Part shown: positions 47,493-57,034 of the stretch, in pieces | How positions within the stretch are numbered: the first letter of the stretch is position 1 | How the letters are laid out: the number at the start of each line of letters is the position of its first letter | Origin: Bifidobacterium aemilianum | GTDB taxonomy: Bacteria > Actinomycetota > Actinomycetes > Actinomycetales > Bifidobacteriaceae | Length of the DNA stretch: 64,000 nt | Assembly (NCBI RefSeq): GCF_003315635.1 | Contig: NZ_PDCG01000003.1 | Location: 267,641-331,640, forward strand | Reading direction: 5' to 3' | Notes under the pieces: generated by a model | Told to the model about the DNA's origin: nothing | What the model saw: the letters and a program-made list of their open reading frames with translations, nothing else | Databases searched by the model: none | Translations under genes and position numbers: made by a program

Positions 47493-49373
47493 ATGGAGCA
47501 GGAAGGCATGGCTGCGAAGGCCAGCAATGGCGGTGACGATGGGCTCCGCGACGGTGCCCAGAGCCAGCCACTCGCTGATTTCTTCAAGCAGGAGACCCCT
47601 CAGTTTTCCCTTCCGTCCCTGACGACGGATTCCTTCTATGGCGGATTGTCTCAGTATGCGGACAAGTCCCAGTCACAGGACGACGGCGACCAGGATGGGC
47701 CCTCATCCGATGGAGGGCCGGTTGACCTGCGGCCTGGCCAGCTTGAATCGCCCAGCCAGCCTGATCAGACTGGGTATGCGGCTGGACAAGAAGGGGCCGT
47801 GGGCCTGCCTGCCGGGTCGCCTCAGCAGCAGGGCAATGGGCAGGAGGGTCCCTCGGCGCCGACTTCTGACCCTTCCCCTTCGGCAGGTCAGCCTACAGGG
47901 TCACCGCTCCCGGTCCATAGGTCGGACCCCCCGCAGTTCCTGCCCCTTGGGGCCGGAGCTCAGGTGCCCCCTAGGCAGCATTGGGGTGCCCCAGGCCACC
48001 AAGGGAATGTTCCCCGGCAGCCTGTGCAGCCGCAGCCATATGGCGGGGCCGACGCGTACGCACCTTACGGGTCCTATGGTCCCGGCCTGAGGCAGGCCCA
48101 GCCGCAATACCCGGTCCAGCCGCCGACGCTCCCGAATCCGCAAGGCTATGGTCCTGTGACCCCGACCCCTTTGACCCCAGGGCTTCCCACAGATCCCATG
48201 GGGCCAACGGTTCCAGTGTCTCCCGCAGCCCCCGTGCCAGCTGGGGCAGCTCCCACAGGCGCACAGACCATGCCGCAGCCTCAGCCCCTGCAGCCCACCT
48301 GGCCCGGCCAACAGCCTCAGTTCCAACCCGGCTTCCAGGCCCAGCCCATGCCGGCCAGAAGGCCCGGGGTTCCACGAGGCCTGCCTGATGTCATCAACCC
48401 CGACTGGTGGTTCCTGGCCCGCCGCCGCTTCTCCATGGCCGGCGTGGCCCTCAGCATGATGTTCGCCGTCTGGTATGGTTTGGCGATTATCTTCGGCATC
48501 ATCATGGCTGCGGTCGACCGTGGCGTGAAGATCCCCTACTGGGAGACTGTGCTGGTCTCAAACGGTCCGCTCTACTTCGTGGCCATGCCCCTGACCCTGC
48601 TGATCTTCAATATGATCCCCGTCCTGCCAACCCGCAAGATGGGCCTGAAGCCGACCAGCTTCATCATGCTGCTCCTGTCCTGCTTCCCCATCATGAGCAT
48701 CGGCAACATCATTGGGCAGATCCTTTCCGCCTTACTCTCAGGTGGTGAGGCCACCAACAGTCTGGACGAGCTACTTGGCGCCGACCCGGTCACCATCGTC
48801 GTCGTCACGGTGATCCTGGCTCCCATCTTCGAGGAATGGATATTCCGCAAGCAGCTCATCGACCACCTTCGCCGCTATGGTGAGAAGCCGGCCATTGTGT
48901 TCTCGGCCCTGATGTTCGGCCTCTTCCATGGCAACCTCTACCAGTTCTTCTACGCCTTTGGCATCGGGCTGGTCCTTGGCTACGTCTACATGCGCACCTC
49001 ACGCCTGCGCTACTCGATCGCCATGCATATGATTGTCAACCTGCTCGGCGGCGCTGTCCCCTCCATACTGATGATGGGGCTTGGGGATAGGGCCTCCGAC
49101 CAGCTCTCCTCCATGGATCCGCAGCAGGTCCAGCAGGCCTTCCAGGCCCATCCGGTCTTGTCGGTGTCCTTCCTCGCCTTTGAATGCTGCATGGTGGCGG
49201 TCTTCTTCGCCGGTCTGGTGATCATGATCGTCAACCGCCGCAAGCTGGTCTTCTTCACCACTCCTGAGGAGCTGCCCCGGAGCGTGGTGCCCCAGACCAT
49301 CTTCCTAAACGTCGGCAGCATCATCTTCATGGTGCTGTGCTTGCTGGTCATGGTGCTGGCGCTCTTCAACTGA
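47493..49373 (+). CDS. CPBP-family intramembrane metalloprotease with a long Pro/Gln-rich N-terminus
   Basis: A 626-residue protein. Residues 1-290 are disordered and rich in Pro, Gln and Gly. Residues 300-620 form a membrane domain of about eight helices with the CPBP (CAAX protease/bacteriocin-processing) motifs in order: EEWIFRKQL, FGLFHGNLYQFFYA, and MHMIVNLLGG. Such proteases cleave prenylated or other membrane proteins; some give bacteriocin immunity, but this copy is 9 kb from the bacteriocin cassette and in host-like DNA. GAGGAGG precedes ATG 47493. A terminator follows. Confidence 0.85.
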   Translation: MEQEGMAAKASNGGDDGLRDGAQSQPLADFFKQETPQFSLPSLTTDSFYGGLSQYADKSQSQDDGDQDGPSSDGGPVDLRPGQLESPSQPDQTGYAAGQEGAVGLPAGSPQQQGNGQEGPSAPTSDPSPSAGQPTGSPLPVHRSDPPQFLPLGAGAQVPPRQHWGAPGHQGNVPRQPVQPQPYGGADAYAPYGSYGPGLRQAQPQYPVQPPTLPNPQGYGPVTPTPLTPGLPTDPMGPTVPVSPAAPVPAGAAPTGAQTMPQPQPLQPTWPGQQPQFQPGFQAQPMPARRPGVPRGLPDVINPDWWFLARRRFSMAGVALSMMFAVWYGLAIIFGIIMAAVDRGVKIPYWETVLVSNGPLYFVAMPLTLLIFNMIPVLPTRKMGLKPTSFIMLLLSCFPIMSIGNIIGQILSALLSGGEATNSLDELLGADPVTIVVVTVILAPIFEEWIFRKQLIDHLRRYGEKPAIVFSALMFGLFHGNLYQFFYAFGIGLVLGYVYMRTSRLRYSIAMHMIVNLLGGAVPSILMMGLGDRASDQLSSMDPQQVQQAFQAHPVLSVSFLAFECCMVAVFFAGLVIMIVNRRKLVFFTTPEELPRSVVPQTIFLNVGSIIFMVLCLLVMVLALFN

Positions 49374-49387
49374 CGGTCGATGTGCAG

Positions 49388-49432
49388 GAACCGCGGCGCT
49401 GGGCTGCCTACGCCCAGACCACGGTTCTTTTT
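49388..49432 (+). terminator. Rho-independent terminator after the CPBP protease
   Basis: GAACCG (49388-49393) and CTGGGC (49399-49404) pair with GCCCAG (49412-49417) and CGGTTC (49422-49427), followed by TTTTT. Confidence 0.8.
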
Positions 49433-49561
49433 GCCATCCGTGCTGGTCGCTCATCTGGCTTCGTACAGGGCGACCCAGGCAGTCGATCCGAATCAATGCG
49501 GCCCGGCCTGTAGTTGGCCTTAACCGCTTGGACTCACTCTTGTCCGCAGCTGCGGCAGGAC

Positions 49562-50350
49562 TCAATCAGTGGCGAGACCGCCCCGCTGCTCGATGACATC
49601 AGACCCAGCAAGGGCCTTGACCAAGGCGTCCTGCAGGTCAACCTCGGTAACCCCGACCTTGGCCGTCATCTGAATCTGCCCACTGATGCCATAGGGTGAG
49701 AAGCCCGTGAACTGCACCTGAATCGGCGTGGCCGGGTCGCGCAGCTTGGCTGTGGCCCGGCTGGCCAGACTCTGGATCTGCCGCTGGGCCTGGTTGGTAT
49801 CCGCCCCCACCTTCAGGGTGAAGGGCAGGGTCAGCCCGCTGTTGGCCTCGGTCGCCACCGCTTCAAGGGCTGAGGTGTTGAGGACCGAGTTGGGAATCAT
49901 CATGCGGTTGCCGTTGTCCTCCAGCACCACGGTCTGCCGCCAGGTGATGTCGACCACCAGGCCGGTGGTGCCGTTGATGGAGACCCGGTCGCCGGGCTTG
50001 ATGACCTTGCCGACCATGAGCTCGAAGCCGGAGACCACGTTGGCGATCGTGTCCTTGAGACCAAGGGACAGGGCAAGCCCACCAACACCAAGGGCCGTGA
50101 TGACCGTGGTCGGGTTGATGCCGAAGACCGGCTGCATGACCAGGGCCGCCGCGAAGACCCAGATGGTAACGCGGGTCAGGTTCACAAAGATCGAGGCCGA
50201 GGGAACGTTGGATTTTTCCAGAATCTGGCGGAGCAGGTGGCTGAGGAATTTGGTGGCGATGAAGGCCAGGGCCAGCACCACGATGAGCAAGAGCATCTTG
50301 TCGGCATGGCCCTTGACCCAAGCAATCACCCAATTCATTGTGCCCTGCAT
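49562..50350 (-). CDS. Small-conductance mechanosensitive channel (MscS family)
   Basis: A 262-residue MscS protein that opens on hypo-osmotic shock. Two or three membrane helices are followed by the pore helix TVITALGVGGLALSLGLKDT, the beta domain motif GFELMVGKVIKPGDRVSING and RMMIPNSVLNTSALEAV. The start at 50350 has GGAGGAAAC upstream; a longer open frame to 50617 would overlap the divergent gene's region and is rejected. It is convergent with the CPBP gene. Confidence 0.9.
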   Translation of the reverse strand: MQGTMNWVIAWVKGHADKMLLLIVVLALAFIATKFLSHLLRQILEKSNVPSASIFVNLTRVTIWVFAAALVMQPVFGINPTTVITALGVGGLALSLGLKDTIANVVSGFELMVGKVIKPGDRVSINGTTGLVVDITWRQTVVLEDNGNRMMIPNSVLNTSALEAVATEANSGLTLPFTLKVGADTNQAQRQIQSLASRATAKLRDPATPIQVQFTGFSPYGISGQIQMTAKVGVTEVDLQDALVKALAGSDVIEQRGGLATD

Positions 50351-50546
50351 GTTTCCTCCGTCTGCACTGCCCGCAGGCCATTCTGGCCCTGCGGCTCCAA
50401 CTCCAATGGTAGCGAGGTGTGGGGTCACTGGGTACAAGGGCTGGAAGTGAACATTTGCGCGGCGGCAGGGCTGACCAAGGCTCCGTTCCTTGGCAAGAGC
50501 GTCTGGCCGGCTTGGTGGGGGAGCGGGCAGGGCGTAGATTGGCTGT

Positions 50547-51689
50547 ATGACTGAAGAGATTACCCATCTGTTGGTTGGTGGTTTCGGGCCTCTCAATGGG
50601 CAGACCAGCCCGGGCATTGAGCTCTACGACCTGGTGGAGTCGGAGGCCGATGGTGGTTCGCCGGCAGGGGATTGCCGGCTGATCAACCGGGGGTTGCTGG
50701 CTGACATGCCCTCTCCAACATGGCTTTTTCGGGATGGTCAGATGCTCTATGCGGTGCTGGAGAACAGTGACCAGATTGCCAGCCTGCGCCTGGGCCAGTC
50801 TCACGGCCATATTCGGCTGGAGGAGCTGGGCCGGGCCGCAACGCTGCGACTTGGCCCCACCCATGCCATCGTCATGGCTGATGATTTGGGCGTCAACCAC
50901 TGCCTGGCGGCCGACTATGGTGACGGCTCCATCAGTATCCACCCCGTTGACGCTGAGGGTCGGGTTCTGGACGCCGACCAAGTCCTGACGGCCCAGGGCC
51001 ATGGCCCCCTGCCCGCCCAGGCCGGGCCCCACGCCCACTGGCTCCTGCCCCTGCCGGACGGCCGCCTGCTCTCGACCGACCTTGGGGCCGATCGGGTCCA
51101 TATACATCGCTGGCAGCAAGGACGTCTGGTCCGTACCAACTCCTTGGTGCTGCCGGCGGGCACAGGCCCCCGCGACCTGACTCTGCTCCCGACCGCTGAT
51201 GGCCGCATCATGGTTGCCCTGGTGGCAGAATGGGCCAATACGGTCAGTCTTGTGGATTGTGGGACCGGACCGAACAAAGGGGCTTCTGGCATGGCCTCTC
51301 CCCCAGAGCTTGAAGTGGTTGACCTGGTTGATCTGGGTGGGACCCTTATGGACGACCAGGCCGCGTCCATGGCCTTCGTCTCCAGCCGGAACTCCTGCCG
51401 GGGTATGGTCTACGTGGGCCTGCGCGGCTCCGATCGTATCGTTTCCCTGAACTGGGACGGCCAGCATCTACGTCGGCTGAGCAGCCCCGATGTCGAAGGC
51501 TGGAGCGGCTGGGGAATCTCCAGTGGCGGCAGTCGTCCCCGGCAGATCCGAGCCTTGGGGTCCAAGCTCCTGGTCGCCAACGAGGCCTCCAACAACCTGA
51601 CTGTCTTCCAACTGGCAGCCGATGGCCAGCCCCAGGAGATATGCCGAACGCCAGCCTCCTCCCCAACCATCCTGCTGCCCATGCTGTAG
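50547..51689 (+). CDS. Beta-propeller lactonase-family protein (6-phosphogluconolactonase-like)
   Basis: A 380-residue protein resembling the seven-bladed propeller lactonases. Telling blocks: LLVGGFGPLNGQTSPGIELY at the start, PTWLFRDGQMLYAVLENSDQ, AQAGPHAHWLLPLPDGRLLS and LGADRVHIHRW, AGTGPRDLTLLPT, and SSGGSRPRQIRALGSKLLVA. Members hydrolyse 6-phosphogluconolactone or other lactones; bifidobacteria do not depend on the oxidative pentose phosphate route in the usual way, so the substrate is open. It is divergent from mscS. Confidence 0.72.
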   Translation: MTEEITHLLVGGFGPLNGQTSPGIELYDLVESEADGGSPAGDCRLINRGLLADMPSPTWLFRDGQMLYAVLENSDQIASLRLGQSHGHIRLEELGRAATLRLGPTHAIVMADDLGVNHCLAADYGDGSISIHPVDAEGRVLDADQVLTAQGHGPLPAQAGPHAHWLLPLPDGRLLSTDLGADRVHIHRWQQGRLVRTNSLVLPAGTGPRDLTLLPTADGRIMVALVAEWANTVSLVDCGTGPNKGASGMASPPELEVVDLVDLGGTLMDDQAASMAFVSSRNSCRGMVYVGLRGSDRIVSLNWDGQHLRRLSSPDVEGWSGWGISSGGSRPRQIRALGSKLLVANEASNNLTVFQLAADGQPQEICRTPASSPTILLPML

Positions 51690-51839
51690 GACCGGCGCCT
51701 AAGGCTCCAGTGTCGCCAGCATACGGGCAGGACCCAAGTTGCCCGGTCACTATGCCGACGCCCCCGTCAAGCCGTAACATCATGGTCTTCTCGCCGGCAG
51801 CTTCGAGTTGTCGACAGGGATCGCAAGGGGTTGTGCCGC

Positions 51840-51868
51840 TTGCGGAATATCGGGTCTGGTTGTATACT
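51840..51868 (+). promoter_or_regulatory. Promoter of rpmB
   Basis: TTGCGG (51840-51845), a 17-bp spacer and TATACT (51863-51868) form a good sigma-70-like promoter 86 bp before rpmB. Confidence 0.6.
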
Positions 51869-51953
51869 TGTGAAGTTGTGTGTTCAGCCTTGTGCTTTGT
51901 CCTCGGCTTGAGCATAGGAAAAGGCTTGAAAGTCAACAGTTTAGGGAGTCATC

Positions 51954-52148
51954 ATGGCAGCTCGTTGCGCAGTGTGCGGCAAGGGACCGCAGACCGGTTA
52001 CAGTGTTTCGCATTCGCATATCCGCAATAAGCGCACCTTCCGTCCGAACCTTCAGCCGGTTCGCACCACCGTCGACGGCGAGAACGTTCGCGTTCGCGTC
52101 TGCTCCAAGTGCCTGAAGGCCGGTAAGGTTCAGCGCGTGGCCGCGTGA
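51954..52148 (+). CDS. rpmB: 50S ribosomal protein L28, zinc-ribbon type
   Basis: A 64-residue L28. It keeps both CxxC pairs (CAVCGKGP near the N-terminus and CSKCLKAG near the C-terminus), so it is the zinc-binding form. [14 protein letters not shown] is the family core. TTAGGGAGTCATC precedes the ATG. It is flanked by its own promoter and terminator. Confidence 0.96.
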   Translation: MAARCAVCGKGPQTGYSVSHSHIRNKRTFRPNLQPVRTTVDGENVRVRVCSKCLKAGKVQRVAA

Positions 52149-52170
52149 ATCGCAGATAGCTTCAACTGAC

Positions 52171-52204
52171 GGACCCCCGCAAGCCCAGGTGGCTGCGGGG
52201 GTCC
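52171..52204 (+). terminator. Hairpin terminator after rpmB
   Basis: GGACCCCCGCA (52171-52181) pairs perfectly with TGCGGGGGTCC (52194-52204). The following sequence is only weakly T-rich. Confidence 0.7.
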
Positions 52205-52561
52205 GCTGTATTCCGTCTTGTATCCCGCCCATCCTGGTTGGCGCGAACATGGCCGCAAGTCCCCTGGCTATTGTCGTACATCATGTGCTATGCCGGCCCT
52301 TACGCCTCTGTTACGTCATCTACGGCGGTTATATGTCGCAACAAAGGCAGAAGGGTGTGTGAGGCGTATCTTGTGCGATATTGGGGAACCTGGCCATCGG
52401 AATGCTGAGCCGGTTGTCTGCCACCGCCAGGCGCGGTGACCTGTCAGGCTGGAAGGTGGCTGGGCTGTGTGAGGACACCCCGGTTTGTCCGTGGGTCTGC
52501 TAACAATAAGGTTTCGGACTAGGGACGTGTGAGGGATCCCGGTCCTTGCGGCGAGTGGCGG
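52205..52561. other. Gap upstream of the DHA2 exporter
   Basis: No convincing gene. GTGTGAGG occurs repeatedly (52358, 52468, 52527), without a clear unit. Confidence 0.35.
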
Positions 52562-52592
52562 TGACACGTCTACGAACGTAAGGTACGTGTCA
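52562..52592. promoter_or_regulatory. Inverted repeat, candidate operator of the DHA2 exporter
   Basis: TGACACGT (52562-52569) and ACGTGTCA (52585-52592) are perfect inverted arms with a 15-nt spacer, 145 bp before the exporter start. The regulator is not encoded next to it. Confidence 0.5.
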
Positions 52593-52737
52593 AACCGTAT
52601 CCAATGCCCCAAAAATGAATGCGCATGCACCCGCGCTATGTGGTGACAAGTTATCAGCGTCATGCCCTATAGCTCCATGCCTGGGCTGGGACCCTTGCGG
52701 CCCCCGATGCGATTGTGTTTAGAAATGAGAGAACAAC

Positions 52738-54192
52738 ATGGGTTCAACCATGCCTGAAAACAGGATGAAAGCAAGGGTCGATGTCAAGCACCCCAATTTG
52801 GTGATGCTTGGCCTCTATTTGGGAGCCTTCCTCGGCATGCTGAGCGAGACCTCCATGAACATAGCCTTGCCTGACTTGAAGGAGACCTTCCAGGTATCTG
52901 CCTCCACCGCCCAGTGGCTGGTGGTTGGCTACATGCTGGTCATCGGCATCGTCCTGCCCTTCACCAGCCTGCTGCTTAAGTGGATTCCGGCCAAGCCGAT
53001 GGTCCTCTTCGCGCTGACGGCCTTCTTTATCGGGTCTCTGATCTCGGGATTCGCCCCCGCCTCATCTTTTGCCATACTGTTGATTGGCCGCATGATTCAG
53101 GGCATCTCGACCGGTCTGGTCCTGCCCATGATGTTCGCAGTGATCCTTGAGGTCTTCCCCCTCAACAAGATCGGCTTCGCCATGGGAACCGCAACCCTGG
53201 TGGTCATGTTCGCCCCGGCCATTGGCCCGACCTTGGCCGGTGCCTTCATCGGCGCCCTCTCCTGGCGTTGGATTTTCTTCTTCTTCGCCCTGGTGGCTCT
53301 TGTCGCCATCGTCGCAGCCGCCATCTGGATGGTCAACCCCTACACTCTGCTGCGCCCCAAGATTGACGGCCTGTCCTGCCTGACTTCCATTCTGGGCTTC
53401 GGCGGCATCGTCTTGGGCATCAGTCTGATCAGTGAGCCCGGCATGATGGCCGGCGCCATCATCGCCCTGGTTGTGGGCATCGTGGCCGTTGCCTTCTACT
53501 CCTACCGTCAGCTCCACATGACCAACCCCGTCATTGATTTGCATGCCCTGGGCATCAAGCAGTTCACCGTCGGCACCATCATCGTCATGATGAACTTCTC
53601 CATCACCTTGGCCGCCATGTACCTCATGCCCCAGGAGCTTCAGCAGGGCCTGGGCATCAAGGCCGCAGTGGCTGGTCTTATCATGCTGCCCGGTGGCGTG
53701 GTCAACGCGCTGATGTCCCTCTTTGCCGGCCGTCTCTATGACTCAATCGGCCCCAAGTTGCTGGTTCGCATTGGCCTGGTCCTTTCGATGGTCGGTCTGA
53801 TCATGCTCTTCATGGTTGGCCCCGACACCTCCATCGCCTTCGTGATCGCCGCCCATATCATCCTGATGCTGGGTATTCCGACCACCATGTCTCCCGCCCA
53901 GTCCTCCGCGCTTGCTGCCTTGCCTCAGGAGCTGTCGACCGACGGTTCGACCATTCTCAACACCCTCCAGCAGGTTGTTGGCGCAGTGGTCACCGCCGTC
54001 GCCACCATCCTGCTCAGCACCGGCCAGCAGCACGCCCTCGGTGGCAACGGTTCCAACCATGCCCAGGCCTTCGTGGCCGGCTCCCGCTACGGCTTTGTTT
54101 TTGCCTTCGTCCTGGCCGTCATCGCTATGATTGCCTCCTTCGGCATCAAGCAGCACGCTGGCGAGCCTGACTCCAAGGCAGAGGCCAAGTAA
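52738..54192 (+). CDS. DHA2-family MFS drug exporter (EmrB/QacA-like)
   Basis: A 484-residue, 14-helix MFS protein. Signatures: SETSMNIALPDLKETFQVSA and STAQWLVVGYMLVIGIVLPF (the D1 motif of helix 1 and the loop after it), LIGRMIQGISTGLVLPMMFA, and motif C region FAPAIGPTLAGAFIGALSWR. Such proteins export dyes, disinfectants or antibiotics against protons. It stands alone, with an operator-like repeat upstream and a terminator downstream. Substrate not determinable. Confidence 0.88.
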   Translation: MGSTMPENRMKARVDVKHPNLVMLGLYLGAFLGMLSETSMNIALPDLKETFQVSASTAQWLVVGYMLVIGIVLPFTSLLLKWIPAKPMVLFALTAFFIGSLISGFAPASSFAILLIGRMIQGISTGLVLPMMFAVILEVFPLNKIGFAMGTATLVVMFAPAIGPTLAGAFIGALSWRWIFFFFALVALVAIVAAAIWMVNPYTLLRPKIDGLSCLTSILGFGGIVLGISLISEPGMMAGAIIALVVGIVAVAFYSYRQLHMTNPVIDLHALGIKQFTVGTIIVMMNFSITLAAMYLMPQELQQGLGIKAAVAGLIMLPGGVVNALMSLFAGRLYDSIGPKLLVRIGLVLSMVGLIMLFMVGPDTSIAFVIAAHIILMLGIPTTMSPAQSSALAALPQELSTDGSTILNTLQQVVGAVVTAVATILLSTGQQHALGGNGSNHAQAFVAGSRYGFVFAFVLAVIAMIASFGIKQHAGEPDSKAEAK

Positions 54193-54219
54193 CCTCCGAA
54201 GTTCGGCAATCTCAAGCCC

Positions 54220-54256
54220 AAAATCCCTCAATAGCGCCATGCTATTGGGGGATTTT
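54220..54256 (+). terminator. Rho-independent terminator after the DHA2 exporter
   Basis: AAAATCCCTCAATAGC (54220-54235) pairs with GCTATTGGGGGATTTT (54241-54256), one G-T pair, ending in T-rich sequence; the A-run on the other side makes it potentially bidirectional. Confidence 0.85.
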
Positions 54257-54435
54257 CCCATACCGGATGGGTATGAGCAACATTCGCCGTTGTCGGCATA
54301 GTCCAGGAATGTTGGACATATCGGGGCAGGGATGGATTGAGGCGGATCGGACGAGTTGAATGGTTTGAGAGGGTGGAACCAAAGGAGGTGTGCAGCTGGG
54401 CTCGCTGTCGGGCGGGTCGAGGAAAATAGGGGAGT

Positions 54436-56976
54436 ATGACTAGCTCGCTGAATACACCGATTTCGTCCCTCCTGACGAACAAGCGACGGATCGGTGCGCT
54501 CAAGAGCCTGGGTATGGTCACCATCGGCGATGCGCTGACCTACTACCCCTTCCGTGTCACTGAGCCTCTGCCGCTACGGGCCATTCGTGAGGCCAAGCTG
54601 GGGCAATCCATGGCTTTTGCGGCCAGGGTGGTCAACCAGCGGGTCTTGCCTATGCACGGGCGGCGGGGATTCCGGTTGGAAGTCCTGGTTGGGGATGATG
54701 ACTTTGCCGCCAGTCGGCAGGTGGCCCCGTCGGTGGCCAGACTGGTCTTCTTCTCCTATAAGAAACCCTTTATTGACTGGACGGCCGGGCGGCTGCACAC
54801 CGGCGCTGAAGTGGTCATTGCCGGGGATCCCAGCGAGTTTAAGGGGCAGCTTCAGTTCCCCCACCCGCAGATTCTGACCATCGCCCCCGAGGAGCCGCTG
54901 ACCGATGATGGCCCGACCGGCGAGCGTTTCGATGCCAACTCCTGCCAGGAGGCCCTGCGCAAGGTCTGCCGGCCCAGGCCTGTCTACCGGGCCAGTTCGC
55001 GCATCTCCAGTGAGCATATACACGAGTCGATCCTGAGTTTTCTGCAGGCCCTTCAAGGCGGGGTGGGCCTTGCCGATGAAGGGGCTGATAGCGCTTCTGG
55101 TGCGGGGGTTGCCGGGGCTGTCAGGGCTGCTGGGGCCACCGGTGAGGCTGCCGTTCCGAGCGCTGACGACGAAGCGGGTCCTGCTCCTGGTGCCGCCGCA
55201 GTTTCCGCCGTGGCCTCTGGACAAACCGGTGCGAAGGGTCTGGCCTCCAGCGGCGGGGTGGCAACCGGCGAGCCCGGCGAGAACCTGTCTGCCAGCCTAC
55301 TGAGGCCCGCGATTCCCGATATTCTGCCTGAGGTGGTCAGGGAGTCAGAGGGGCTGATGACCCGCGCTGAGGCCTACCTGGCCATCCACGACCCCCAGTC
55401 CACCGCAGTCTTCCATAGGGCGATCGTCACCCTGCGCTATGAGGAGGCCTTTGTCTCCCAGACCTCCGTGCTGGAGGCCAGGCGGGAGGCTGAAAAGGAG
55501 GCCTCGTATGTCTGCAGCGACCCCTCCCTGACCAAGTCCTTCATCGACTCTCTACCTTTCTCCCTGACCACCGGCCAGCAGGAGGTCATCGATGAGATTG
55601 GCTTAGACATGGGCCGGACCTACCCCATGCACCGGCTGCTCCAGGGCGAGGTCGGTTCAGGCAAGACAGTGGTGGCCCTGGCGGCCATGCTACGGGCGGT
55701 CGCGGCAGGCTATCAAGCCGTGCTGGTGGCCCCCACCCAGGTGCTGGCCGAGCAGCATGAGCAGACCATAGCAGGCATGGTCAAGGGCTTGGACCCAGAG
55801 CCTCCGGTGACCCTGCTGACCGGCGGTATGAAACTATCGGCGCGTCGCAAGGCCTTGGCTCAGGCCGCTTCCGGTGAGCCGGGCATCGTGGTAGCCACGC
55901 ACGCAGCGTTCTCCAAGACCTTCCAGGCGCCCAACCTGGCTCTGGTGGTCATCGACGAACAGCACCGCTTCGGTGTCGAGCAGCGCGAGTCCATACAATC
56001 CAAGGGCGAGAAGGCCCCACATCTTTTGGTCATGACGGCCACGCCTATTCCCCGCTCGGCTGCCATGACATGGTTCGGCGACCTGGACATCTCCTGGTTG
56101 ACCGAGCTGCCCGGAGGCCGCAAACCCATCAGAACCCATGTGATCCCCGAGCAGGATTCGGCAACGATGGCTCAGATGTTCGTCCATGTTCGCAAACGTG
56201 TGGACGCGGGGGAGCGGGCCTATATGGTGTGCCCCAGGATTGATGAGGATGACCAGATAGAAGATCTGGACCCCTACGGCATGGCCGACGACTCCGCAGC
56301 CTCTTCAGGCGAAGGGAAGGCTTCTGGTGCCGGGGGAGCGAAGGCCCCCACGGCTGAGCGTCCGCCCCTGCACTCCGTTGAGGAGATGATGGGCCGGCTG
56401 ACCTCCCTGCCCCAGTTCGCCGGGGTGGAGTTCGCTTCGCTGACCGGCCGGGACGACGACAAGACCAAGCAGCAGGTCATGGCCGACTTCTCCTCGGGCA
56501 GGACCCCCATCCTTGTCGCCACCACGGTGATTGAGGTGGGTGTTGACGTGCCCCAAGCCTCCTGCATGGTCATCTTCGATGCCGACCACTATGGCCTTTC
56601 CCAGCTTCACCAGTTGCGTGGCCGCGTGGGCCGTGGGGGCACCAACTCCTGGGCCTTCCTGGTCTCCCGGGCCGAGCCTGGGTCTGTGGCGGAAGAGCGT
56701 CTTGCCGTCATCGAGGGCACCCTGGATGGGGCTGAGATCGCCCAGGCTGACCTGGAACTCCGCGGGGCCGGAGATGTCTTGGGAGACGCACAATCAGGCC
56801 TGAAATCAAGCCTGAAGCTCCTGCGGGTGGTTCAGGACGCAGATATCATTGCCAAGGCCCGAAGCCAGGCCGAGGAGCTATTGGCCGCCGACCCGGAGCT
56901 CAAGGACCATGTGGAGCTGGCCGGTGCGGTGCTCGACTTTACCAGGGGCAACGAAAGCTTCATCGTCAGCGGCTGA
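54436..56976 (+). CDS. recG: ATP-dependent DNA helicase RecG, with low-complexity inserts
   Basis: An 846-residue helicase that reverses stalled forks and branch-migrates Holliday junctions; usual length is about 680-760. The wedge/OB domain is followed by the helicase core: Walker A QGEVGSGKTVVALAAML, LVAPTQVLAEQH, Walker B LVVIDEQHRFGVEQR, MTATPIPRSAAMT, TTVIEVGVDVPQASCMVI and QLRGRVGRGGT. Two Ala/Gly/Ser-rich inserts lie at about residues 209-286 (before the core) and 615-648 (between core motifs). The rsmD gene follows after 58 bp, as in many actinobacteria. Confidence 0.93.
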   Translation: MTSSLNTPISSLLTNKRRIGALKSLGMVTIGDALTYYPFRVTEPLPLRAIREAKLGQSMAFAARVVNQRVLPMHGRRGFRLEVLVGDDDFAASRQVAPSVARLVFFSYKKPFIDWTAGRLHTGAEVVIAGDPSEFKGQLQFPHPQILTIAPEEPLTDDGPTGERFDANSCQEALRKVCRPRPVYRASSRISSEHIHESILSFLQALQGGVGLADEGADSASGAGVAGAVRAAGATGEAAVPSADDEAGPAPGAAAVSAVASGQTGAKGLASSGGVATGEPGENLSASLLRPAIPDILPEVVRESEGLMTRAEAYLAIHDPQSTAVFHRAIVTLRYEEAFVSQTSVLEARREAEKEASYVCSDPSLTKSFIDSLPFSLTTGQQEVIDEIGLDMGRTYPMHRLLQGEVGSGKTVVALAAMLRAVAAGYQAVLVAPTQVLAEQHEQTIAGMVKGLDPEPPVTLLTGGMKLSARRKALAQAASGEPGIVVATHAAFSKTFQAPNLALVVIDEQHRFGVEQRESIQSKGEKAPHLLVMTATPIPRSAAMTWFGDLDISWLTELPGGRKPIRTHVIPEQDSATMAQMFVHVRKRVDAGERAYMVCPRIDEDDQIEDLDPYGMADDSAASSGEGKASGAGGAKAPTAERPPLHSVEEMMGRLTSLPQFAGVEFASLTGRDDDKTKQQVMADFSSGRTPILVATTVIEVGVDVPQASCMVIFDADHYGLSQLHQLRGRVGRGGTNSWAFLVSRAEPGSVAEERLAVIEGTLDGAEIAQADLELRGAGDVLGDAQSGLKSSLKLLRVVQDADIIAKARSQAEELLAADPELKDHVELAGAVLDFTRGNESFIVSG

Positions 56977-57034
56977 ACCCGCGTGCTGTCGTGCGGTCGG
57001 TGCTGCTCGGTAGAGGCTGGTTTAGGCTGGAGTC

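Noticed and set aside
47493..49373. The CPBP protease as part of the bacteriocin system
   Set aside because: Some CPBP proteins act in bacteriocin immunity, but this gene lies 9 kb away in host-like DNA between core genes, outside the repeats.
49863..51467. A long minus-strand frame across the mscS and lactonase genes
   Set aside because: It runs through two well-supported genes in other frames and shows only composition-driven sequence.
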